From Eleginops maclovinus (Eukaryota > Chordata > Actinopteri > Perciformes > Eleginopidae): DNA of 64,000 nucleotides. Within the stretch, counting starts at the first letter, position 1. Each line of letters begins with the position of its first letter. The stretch is from the NCBI RefSeq assembly GCF_036324505.1, contig NC_086356.1, forward strand, positions 9,982,744-10,046,743, given 5' to 3'. The notes under the pieces are model-generated. The model was not told the DNA's origin, made no database searches, and saw only the letters and a program-made list of their open reading frames with translations. The position numbers and the translations under genes are program-made. Shown in pieces: positions 54,620 to 64,000 of this stretch.

Positions 54620-54960
54620 GCCGCGTCACTGCTACATCGGTAAAGGGAGGAAGTGGCTTCCGGACAGAGAAAGTGTCCGTTTTTTTCACTTGACAATAGA
54701 GGAACGTTAAACCTTAAGCGGATGGGTTACACCAAGCTATCTTTATTTAAATGTAGGTCACATTTTCTGAAAATATTAAACGTCCCGTGTCGAATGTCAC
54801 CCCTTACTTTCTGTGTTAAAGATTTGTAGCTACTAGCCACAGGTGCTCGGGCTACCCATGCTGTCTCTCCTCACCTGCAGTCACACACACTGGAGGCGGC
54901 CGCAGGGTACAGCAGGAGCCTGCTGAGGGACACTGGACTGTGAGTAGATGGAATAAGTAT
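54620..54960 (+). promoter_or_regulatory. Orphan promoter-like and exon-like stretch
   Basis: A GC-richer segment with ETS-like words (GGAAGTGGCTTCCGG around 54650-54664). A possible small exon runs from after CTCACCTGCAG (about 54890) to GACACTGGACT before GTGAGT (about 54941). One frame across it is open (it contains H-T-L-E-A-A-A-G-Y), but I recognise no protein and found no partner exon. It could be the first exon of an unseen transcript or chance. Confidence 0.25.
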
Positions 54961-55837
54961 TGTGGTGTGTTTACCTTCCTGAGGCATTTACGTCGTCCAC
55001 CAATTAAATACAAACTTAATAACATGCGTTGACATACCAATCAGCTTACCTCTGACCTTTATCTATCGTGTGTGTCAATAACTTAACCGACAGCCCCATA
55101 CAGCCTTTGAACAGCAGACATTTACTTCCACTTTTATTCAAAATCCGTCAGGTTTGCTTTTGTACTTCCTGTTGGCTGCCACTAGATGTCAGTGCTTCCC
55201 TTCTTGCAACTTAACTGCACTGTAAAAGCGAGTTAACGTCGATTAATTTAACATCAGTGTTTTTTGCATGTTATTGTGAGATATTCTCATGAAACAGGAG
55301 CACTCTCTCTATTACAGATGTGCTATTACTTTAACAAAAGGACAAACATAGATGTTTAAACAAAAATCAAACACAATTTTTTTCCCAAATGTGTATTTTG
55401 AATTATAAATGTATGTACAATACAATAGAGACATCTTGTTTATTCTACATGTTGAAATTTTACACTAGAGTTAGTTTTTAGCTGTTAAAATGCCAGTTTT
55501 ACAGACAGGAATGGAATATACAGTATGATCTTATGGACATCATTTAAAAAACTAAAAACATAAAAGAAATAATGTTTATAACATGTAGATCTTCCTACCA
55601 AATTACAGAGCACACAGAAGCATACATATAAATACAGTGCTGTGGAGTTTTGAAGTGCTTAACGCAAATACTGTTTGGTTACAAATGATTCCCATTTTGT
55701 TGAAATGTTGCAAGTACCTGATCCCAATAGTTTGTTTTTGTTTTGTGTGTTTGAAGAAAACAACCTTTTAAAGGATGACATTTAAGAAATGAAAGCTGGA
55801 TAATTTCCAGATCTCTGAAACACAGCCACCTGTCCAA
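54961..55837. other. Intergenic between pde6b and fyb1
   Basis: AT-rich. Contains CCACTAGATGTCAG at 55179, a near match to the CTCF core with one mismatch. Nothing else is recognised. Confidence 0.5.
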
Positions 55838-55843
55838 TTTATT
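55838..55843 (-). promoter_or_regulatory. fyb1: Candidate fyb1 polyadenylation signal
   Basis: TTTATT on the + strand (AATAAA on the - strand), 160 bases beyond the fyb1 stop at 56003. Confidence 0.55.
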
Positions 55844-56002
55844 TTATGATTCAAATGTTGGTCAATAAATATTTAAGAGAAACATGTAAGTTTGTTGTAA
55901 TTATTACGCTAGCCAAGAGCAGCTCCAAATTGATATTATCAATACAAATAATAAATAACATGAACAGTATCAGTGTGAAACAGTAAACCCTGTGCAATGT
56001 CT

Positions 56003-59000
56003 CTAATCGTTGTCATAGATGCAATCTGAAAGAAAGTACAATATTTATTAAATAATGTGTTTGTTTTAAAAAAAGGATATTGAGATCCACTGCTTGAAAA
56101 ATGTAATAAAAACAAACATACCATCTCCAATATCATCATAGATATCACCATCACTGTTAACAAAAACAGAAACGATCATTACTGAAAACATGTTTCTTTT
56201 TCTAATGAATAATTAAAGTAATACATTTTATTTAGAGGCGCCTTACAAAACACTTTACAATTCATAACATTTTCTAAAAACAGGATAACCACACTTGTGT
56301 ATGAAAGTGTGAATGTATGTGGTACTCACTCTGTAAATATGTAGCCGGTCGAAACATAACCAACTGTAAAATACACACAGAGGCAGATTTTAGGGATCGT
56401 CCAATTTTGTGTTGCAACAAATACAAAAAACTGTGTTGTGGGGATCTTGAATATTTATTAAACAATTTTGCAACCCCTAACAATGTGCTGCAGATACTCA
56501 CATTTCCCCTCCTCGTTCCGACAGATCAACTTGTTATCGACGGCTTTAACCATGACGTCAAGTTTCTCTCCTGCTTTGACTGCGAGCTCCTTCCCACTCC
56601 ACTTTTTATTAGTAAGTGTTGGGACGATGGTCACCTGGTACAGAACCTGTATCTCTCCTTCGTACTGAAAGAGAATTACATCATCAATGTTGTGACTATA
56701 AATACATTTAATATTGACACCACGTTTGTTTCTAATGTATGAAAAGCAAAAGTTAGCATTTTAAAGTAGTTATCTTTATATTCACCATTATTATTATTAT
56801 ACTACTTTTTCAAATTTATTTAGATTAAAAGTATTTTTTCATGTCTGAATTAATTACTATTATAAAGCGACAGTTTTTCAGATTTTATTTTATTTTACAG
56901 CTGATAAATAAACATGCTTTAAGACATAATAGAGCAACAAACTTTGAACTTCTTCCTGAATTCCTTCTCCTCTTTCTCAAACTTTTTCTGCTTTTTTTGG
57001 TCCATCTCTTGAGCTTTGCTTTTGCCTTTTAGTAGTGGGAGGCTGCACAGAAGAAACAAAGAATTAGTTGGTCACTTTTTTAAACTTCTGACAGTTTGAA
57101 GATACAGGTCAAATCATAGATATAAGTAATGGTGAATTATTGTACCTGCTGGTGGGAGGAGGGGGAGGCACATTTTGAGTGTCAACATCGTCGTATATCT
57201 CGTCATCAATTGCTGTGATAACACATTAAAAAACAAGCCAGTTATGGGATCATTTTAACCTTAAGACCAAAGACCACTGACCTTAACATGCATTCAAAGG
57301 GGGCACATTTTAAACAACGTACAAAAATATACCATCAGCTTTAAATGAAAAGAAGTGTTTCTGTTAGGAGATTCAAAGTAGCACATATGTACTTAATTGT
57401 ATTATGAAACCCAGAGAAATGACAAATACTGAGAAGCAAGTATCCTTTTTCATTACATATCCACATGATATAATATTATGTGAGTGAGTGATACCTGAAT
57501 TCCCCACCGCAGTAAACTGTTCGGGTGGAGGCACTCTAGCAGGAGAGAAGAACATTTTTTTTAATGTTACATCATTTATATCAAATCAATATTGGTAATC
57601 AAAAGTAGGTTAATATGATTAAGACCGACCAAACATGGTGATCACATTCACTAATTTGAACACAATATTTAAGTTAGTATACTATCTGGTTAATAGTCAT
57701 ATTATTAATTTGAGACTTTGAGATTTGTGATATTATCATCAGTGGTTATAGCAGAAACCAGAGGTAGATTAGTCATCCTTCAGTGTTATTCGGTTAGAGA
57801 TTTTGATCTGATTTGGGGAGAGAATCAATGTTAAAAAATCAACTCCATCTGAGAAGAACTCTTCAAAGATGAGTAATGAGTGATTATTAACAGTGGACAG
57901 TAGATCTCTGATCAGTCTTACTACTGAGTGTATTTTACACTTTAGTGCTGGTGGGACGTCTGTTCCAGTCAAACATCTGCCGCAAGCTACGTGGCTTCTG
58001 AGGAGAAGACCTGGAGTCCGTGGGACTAAAGAGCCAACCAATCATGAACATATCTGCATTTCTTTACATTTTTTGCACTTTCCTGTTCATATCAAACATA
58101 TTGAACTGAAATAATCACACTCTATTTCTTGAAAACAATTATCTCTACCTGACGTCCATGTTTGGATCAATATCATCATATATTTCATCACCGTCTCCGT
58201 CTCCTGGTAGTGGGGGCAGGACAACTACAGAGGACAGTAAATTTACGTTACGGTAACATATTTCAACCAACAACAACCTTTTTATTAAGTGAATAAAAAG
58301 GTTGTTAATAATTACGAGGACTTTATTAATGTCATTGATAGATTTTAAACATACCTCCTGGTCCTTTATTTCCACTGTACGGAAAGAAGAATTTGAGATA
58401 AACATTAAAGATTAAGTGAATCTTTGTTTTGGAAAATTGTAGTAACTAGGGTCAAAAAGCTCAAATCTTCTTGCAATGAACATGAATGTAACATGTTAAT
58501 TACGAGCTTGAATAGTGCTGGTATTTGTATTTTTTTAAAAACATTTGGACAGAGACAAGCAACCTAATCCAATTTGTTTCTGTTGTTTGTGCTAAACTAA
58601 GCTAAAACTGCAGATATGATGCAATCCACCTCTCTGCAAGAAAATTAAGCAAACATATTTCCTTATACTTACATATTTTGAGCAAATCACAAAAAATAAA
58701 ACATATTTTCTAATATACTGTTTGTCTGTGTTGCGTAACGCTGATGTTCTCTTGGCAGTTAAATGTTACAAAAAGTTATTTCTTGAGGAAGTGGCTCCAT
58801 TCAATTTAAAAGAGCAACTTGTCTGTGCAACAAACTGGTGTCGAGTAGGAATATATAATTCAGTACCTGTTTTCAGAAGAGATCACACCGATGTCATCGT
58901 ATAATTCCTGAGATTGACAATTCTTCAGAGTGTTAAAGTCAATTTCTACTGAAGTGGTCTTCACATAACCAACTGTTGGATAGATGTTGGGTATTAATCT

Positions 59001-62000
59001 TTGCATGTCTAGCTCATGTGTAGACTTAAATGGAAAATAAACAGATATTCAGAAACATAATGAAAATCTTGTTCTGTATTTACAGATTGTTTAAAGGATG
59101 TCAAGACAAGGATAAGTGACGAAGATGAGGATTAAATATGTGGACTTACTGGATCCATCCTGCAATCGTCCCACCCACTTTCCCTCTGGGTTGCCCTGGA
59201 CACGGATGATGTCCAGGCAGTCTCCCTGCTTCAGAGCGAGGTCGGTCTTAGTGCCTTTACAATCCACACACGCCTTCCCCTGGTGGATGACGTCCAGGGA
59301 GCCAACCAACTAACACACACGCACACACACAGCCATACACGACCACATATGCAAACAGACAGACAAGAATATACATTTATGTGGATAATTGTCCTTTTTT
59401 ATGCTCAGCTAAGCTTACTGCCTGCTGGTTCTAGTTTCATATTTTGTTTCTTGTTTACTCACTTTAAATTTCTTTCTGGCATCTTGTTCCTTCTTCTCAC
59501 GTTCCTTCTGCTGCTTTTTCTCAGCCTCCAATCTTTTTTTCTCCTCCTTTTCATCCTTCTCTTTCTGCTTGTCTGGTTTTTGTTCAGTCTCATCCCTTTT
59601 GAGAGCAAAAGAGGGTTGACAATAGACAGTAAATGATAAACTTTGACATATGGGTGGATTAACAAAGCACTCATAAGATTAGAAAACATATGTCTCCTAT
59701 TTGACATAGAGAAGTAGTAAACACCCTGAAGAAATAAACTAAATGCTTCCACATTTTCATTTCTGAAAGTACATCCAAGTTAGAATAATAACTTTTTGTA
59801 TTGTTGCAAAACAACCACCAGAGAGCATTGTTAGTGAAAGTAGGTGTAATCACAGCTGAACTGGGATTTGAACCAACTTTCGAGTTAAAATCAGCGAAGC
59901 AAACTTAGTTTTAGCCAGGGCTTTTTTTATGGATATGAAAGAAATGTTAAATAGGTAAGAGATTTAATGAAGAACGCTCTCTCACCATCGTTCTTCAAGA
60001 GCCTCGTACATTTGCTCATCGTCATCATCATCCTGATCAACATTTTCCTCCTGGCCAGGACACACAGGCAATAATAAGATCAGCAGAAATTAGTTTACTT
60101 TAATACATCATTCAGTACATACTGAGATAACTTAAAACCTCTGTAGTCTTGTGTAACCAGGTTTAATTGAGGTTTTCCCCAATAAAATGATCATTTTGTA
60201 TCCTCTTTGAACATCTGCTCTATCTTTGCATAAGATCGAAATGCACTTATATATTTATATTTTGTCACACATCACCAACAATGTATGCTGAGATCAATCT
60301 AATCTCAAACTTTTTTGCATATATTGAAAGTTATTCTCATTTACAATAATCAACTTTTCTAAATTGTGCCGTAGGCGGATGTTCAATACATGCTGCTGCA
60401 TATTGCACCATAAGGTTTAGTTTTTTTGGTTAGTCACATGTTTTTTTGGTGGTAATCACAAATTACTTTGCTGATGAACACTGTTCTTCCACCTTTTTCC
60501 TTCAGAACAAATGCCTTTCAGTAATTGCGTCAGTAAGGAAATGAATCAGGGATTCAGGTATGTTCAGTCTGTTTTAGGTGTGCTTCAAGATAACTAAATG
60601 GATTTTAAATCCTGATTAAAACATTGATAATTTGAGCAGATTTGTTCCACATAGCTCTCTCTCTCTCTGCTCTGGTATTGTTAATTTAAACTAACAATCT
60701 TTGTTTTCTATGTGGAACAAATCTGCTCAAATTATCAATGTTTTAATCAGGATTTAAAATCCATTTAGTCACAAATCTGCTCAAATTATCAATGTTTTAA
60801 TCAGGATTTAAAATCCATTCAGTTTAATACAAAACTAGTTGATGCAAGCATTTTACTAAAGTTCAATATCTTAAATAATTTGAAATGTGCCGACCACCTC
60901 AAGTGCATTTATAAGAACACATGCACGTTCTTATCAGAGCGAGTACAGTATGTCTGCATCTCAATGTGTAATAACATGCAAATCTGTATTGATGGGAAAA
61001 TTAAATCAACTCACCTTTGCTCTCTGACTGGGATGACCTAAAAAGAAACAACAAATACACATTACAGGAGAATATGATTCTTATGGAAAAGCTATGATCA
61101 TCTGTCTTTTAGTTTAGCTGTGAGATTTCACACACAATGAGAAGAAAACTAGACTTGATAGAAACTACAAAAACTTCACATATACAAAAAACTAAATAAC
61201 AAGTAATAAGTCAGTAAGACCAACTATTCACTGCCAAGCTATAATCACTAATTTGGTTCCCTTTAGTCTAGATATTAAATATGTAAATATGGTACAAGGT
61301 TCACCATCACACAGTCCTCTCATTTCTCTGTGTCATTAAAAACATGAATGCCTTTCCCCAGGGCATTCATGACACTTCACATATATTTAAATAGTGGCTT
61401 TTACTGAACCTGTGGGTGGTGGTAGAGGTGGAGGTTCCACATACAACTCATCCTGCTGCATCCTGAAACACAGTCAGAGGTAACGTTCAGAAATCATGCG
61501 GTGTAAGCATTGTTTAGTATGTTTCTCTGTGCATTAATGTGGCGCCTACATGGCTCCAGGGTGTCGTGGGGGCAAATTGGGAACTAAAGGCTGAGGGGGT
61601 GGAGGCGGGGTCATGTGGTTGCTGTGGTTACTGGCGTGAGAAGAAATTGGGAGGATTGGTTTCTTTAAGGTTCCGGGACCTGTGACAGAAAAACAGGATG
61701 TTAAAAAATAAGAAAATGACCGTAAGTTCTTTACCAGTGCCCAACAATTATAAATATATGCATAGAGAACTATGGATCTCTTTGCCCATGCGAAACATAA
61801 ACCACTTGTATTTCTGCTGTTACAATTTATGCTCATTTTTTGTGACGCTTTTAAATCCACGTTATTCAGTCAGAGGGGAGGGATTCCCCTCTGACTGAAT
61901 AACCATCTAGTTCAGGTGTTTGTCTAAATACAGAACATGTCACTCAAAGCTATCACTGTTGGCTGGATTAACTTCCTCATATCGTGAAAAAAAATATTTC

Positions 62001-64000
62001 TGTCAGAGTGGAGAGTGAGGGGTGGGGCGGGAGAAAGGAGGAACTGGACGGGGAAGTTGGCTGATGGAAATAGAGGAACCAAGTGTGTTTCTGTGACTTT
62101 GGTCTCTTATCTTCTGCTCTGAGCAACAGCTTCTGTGAGACTTATACATAATTTAAACACTTTAAATGTAGATTCTGTCAAAAGATATGTCTCAGATGTT
62201 AAGAAATTTACATGAACAATGCATACATGCAGAAGTTGTTTTTTGACCTCATGAACAAGTGCACGCTACATACACCGCATGAAGGAAGTTCATTTCACAC
62301 TTCTGCAAATGTGTTAACAGATCTGTCTTAAAGTAGCATTAGCTAGTGACTGAAGAAATGCACTTGAGAAATAAAGAAAAAAAAAACTGTAACAGGAACC
62401 CTTGTGTTTAGTTTTGTATTTATCAATGTCTCTTTTGCAGCGGGGACTTGCAAACAAATTACATCTCAATAAGATCACAGCTAGATTAGTCAGTTACCTG
62501 CACTGTAGACATTTTCAATTATAGAAATACAACATCCAGTAAACAGTCAAGTTTACAAATATTGACTATTGTAATAATAATAATCAGCCTTCACAGCATA
62601 GTATATCCCTTCCAAAAACAAAACTAGTGTCCTAAATGGCAATTAGTAACCACAAGTTACATATACAGGTATCATCACTGCAAGGGGATTTAGTTCCTCT
62701 AACTTAAAATAACTTAATAATAAAATCAGTTTGTAGTTACAGATTTATACGTCAAAAATACTTTCTTGAGAAATTGATAAACTTTGGCAGATACATAAGC
62801 AAATGGTCCCCTTAACCCTATCCCTTACCCTCCTGCAGAGCTCTTTGAAGCCTGCCTTTTCTGTGCCTGATCTCAATAAAGAATGCTTGCTCGGGTTTAT
62901 CTGTGACACCTCCTTACCGGGGTTAAGCTGGTATTGTTTTAGTGATGCCTCAAACTAAAATGCAATGCAACTTTGTAAGAAGCAACTCTGTAGTGCATTG
63001 TACTACTTTGACCATTGATTTCATTTGTGCAAATACTAATACAGATATTCGCTCCCTAGATTGGTTCGTTTACAGAATAGTGTCACAAACAAGCCTTTGA
63101 ATTCTTTCTGTATTCATACTTACCATTATCAGAGGCCACAGCACCTCTTTTAAAGCTCTCCAGGTCGACTTTAGGGGGTCGGTTGGGCTTGGCAGGAGCA
63201 GGGCCCAATGCTAAATTGTTTGGGAGGGGGTTTTTCTTTGGGCCTGAATTGGCATCATTGGTAATGCTGCTCACCTGAGGAAAAATCTTTGGAGGTTTTT
63301 TGGTGCTGGGTTTTTTACTGGCTAGAGGTTTTGGAGGAGGGAGAGAGTTGGTGGCAGTGAGTGGCGGCTTGCTGGTGTTTGTTGGTTTGTCATCTGCTAC
63401 CGGGCTGTTATCTGACTCTTTGTTGAAGGTATTCTGAGCAGTCCTGAAGTTGACCGGGGGCTTAAAAGTGTTTGCTAGAGTTGAGGGTTTGTTCGAAGTG
63501 TTGGGGCCTGCTCCTGCCAGTTCGTCATTTTGCTGCCTTAATTTTAAAAGGCTTGGTTTTAGTGGTTGACCTCCACCGCTGTCTTCTTTCACCCAGTTGG
63601 GCTTGGAGTTCAATGGTGGTGGGGGTTTAGGGAAGGTAGGTTTAGGGTCAGACAGGTTGGAGCTCGGAGTGGGCTTGTTGAAGGGGGGAGGCTTCTGTAG
63701 AGGGCCTTTAGCTCCCTCCCCAGAAGGCTGTAAAAAAGGTGACTTCAAGGTTGACTGCTGTTTATTAACATTGAAAGGTTTTCTGTTGCCGTTGGAGTCA
63801 TCCTGGTTGCTTGCAAACCTGCTTGCCAGGGTTTTAGCCATGTTTGGTTCATTTACCTCTGAGTCACTTTTAGTTGATGCAGTGTTTTTCAGAAAAGAGG
63901 GTTTAGGAGGAATATTTATGGAACTGCCTGAGAGGCTCTCCAGGACGGGTTTCTTTGTCGGTATGGTCGGGCCGGTGGAGAAGGTGGAGGTAAGAGGTTG
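56003..64000 (-). CDS. fyb1: FYB1 / ADAP adaptor protein, 3' part (5' partial at window edge)
   Basis: Adhesion- and degranulation-promoting adaptor of T cells and platelets; binds SKAP1, SLP-76 and Ena/VASP. Minus-strand exons: 64000(open)-63124, 61679-61550, 61462-61410, 61037-61015, 60050-59986, 59595-59463, 59309-59150, 58972-58867, 58374-58355, 58224-58149, 57535-57495, 57212-57146, 57042-56943, 56664-56502, 56363-56330, 56153-56122, 56025-56003. All phases agree; about 700 residues are visible (human about 783). Order: a Pro/Lys-rich region ending in P-A-K-P-N-R-P-P-K-V-D-L, a polyproline stretch, an acidic segment, a Lys/Glu-rich helix, the first SH3-like domain (K-K-F-K-L-V-G-S-L-D-V-I-H and N-P-E-G-K-W-V-G-R), four Y-D-D motifs, and a second SH3-like domain with C-R-N-E-E-G-K. 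It ends C-I-Y-D-N-D as in human ADAP. PRAM1 is excluded by the second SH3 domain. Confidence 0.92.
58272..58306. repeat. 15-bp perfect inverted repeat, 5-nt loop (fyb1 intron)
   Basis: AACAACCTTTTTATT at 58272-58286 pairs exactly with 58292-58306 around AAGTG. Confidence 0.9.
60594..60819. repeat. 61-bp perfect inverted repeat with an additional direct copy (fyb1 intron)
   Basis: The arm at 60594-60654 is the exact reverse complement of 60708-60768. The 53-base spacer holds a (CT)n run. A third copy of 49 bases (60771-60819) repeats 60717-60765 exactly in direct orientation. The lack of any mismatch suggests a recent foldback event or a recent non-autonomous insertion. Confidence 0.95.
61861..61903. 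repeat. 19-bp perfect inverted repeat, 5-nt loop (fyb1 intron)
   Basis: GTTATTCAGTCAGAGGGGA at 61861-61879 pairs exactly with 61885-61903 around GGGAT. Confidence 0.92.
61904..63123. other. fyb1: Large fyb1 intron, no other feature
   Basis: AT-rich sequence between the large proline-rich exon (donor GTAAGT at 63123) and the polyproline exon at 61679. No further exon or named repeat was recognised. Confidence 0.7.

Noticed and set aside
59810..59900. tRNA-like T-arm on the minus strand (GGTTCAAATCCCAG)
   Set aside because: No acceptor stem or acceptable D arm pairs around it. It is at most a tRNA-derived repeat remnant.

Overview
The window reads as vertebrate, almost certainly spiny-rayed teleost, genomic DNA. 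Genes are split by short GT-AG introns. There are many long (CA)n/(TG)n arrays and several diverged dispersed repeats of a kind common in acanthomorph fish. The gene set includes a purpurin-type retinol-binding protein and a rod photoreceptor phosphodiesterase. No bacterial, viral or CRISPR features were seen.

Layout, left to right. (1) 1308-2495 (+): the last two coding exons of ndufa8 (mitochondrial complex I), with its 3' UTR; earlier exons lie outside the window. (2) About 2.8-25.5 kb: a 22-kb stretch without recognisable coding exons, holding most of the microsatellites, a 26-bp minisatellite rich in inverted CCAAT boxes, remnants of dispersed repeats, and three stretches that look like conserved regulatory DNA (best: 19640-20180). 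(3) 25.6-33.7 kb (+): a complete type I keratin gene of nine coding exons plus a 5' non-coding exon with a TATA box. (4) 38.3-40.4 kb (-): a complete four-coding-exon purpurin gene (rbp4l) with a TATA box and 5' UTR exon. (5) 45.3-53.7 kb (+): a rod cGMP phosphodiesterase beta-type gene (pde6b), 23 coding exons, preceded by CRX/OTX-like and NRL-like sites. One exon is 74 nt where 75 is needed, which breaks the reading frame. (6) 56.0-64.0 kb (-): the 3' part of fyb1 (ADAP), covering the proline-rich region, two SH3-like domains and several Y-D-D motifs; it runs off the right edge.

rbp4l and pde6b stand head to head about 5.2 kb apart. Both belong to photoreceptor biology (retinoid carriage and phototransduction) and both have TAATCC-type sites upstream. 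In mammals RBP4 and PDE6C are also neighbours, so this pair may be the sister (ohnologous) block. The keratin (epithelial cytoskeleton), fyb1 (T-cell/platelet adaptor) and ndufa8 (respiration) share no evident function with that pair. Two good CTCF-like sites pointing toward each other flank the keratin gene.

Exon boundaries were worked out by hand from reading frame, splice signals and remembered family sequences. No database search was possible.
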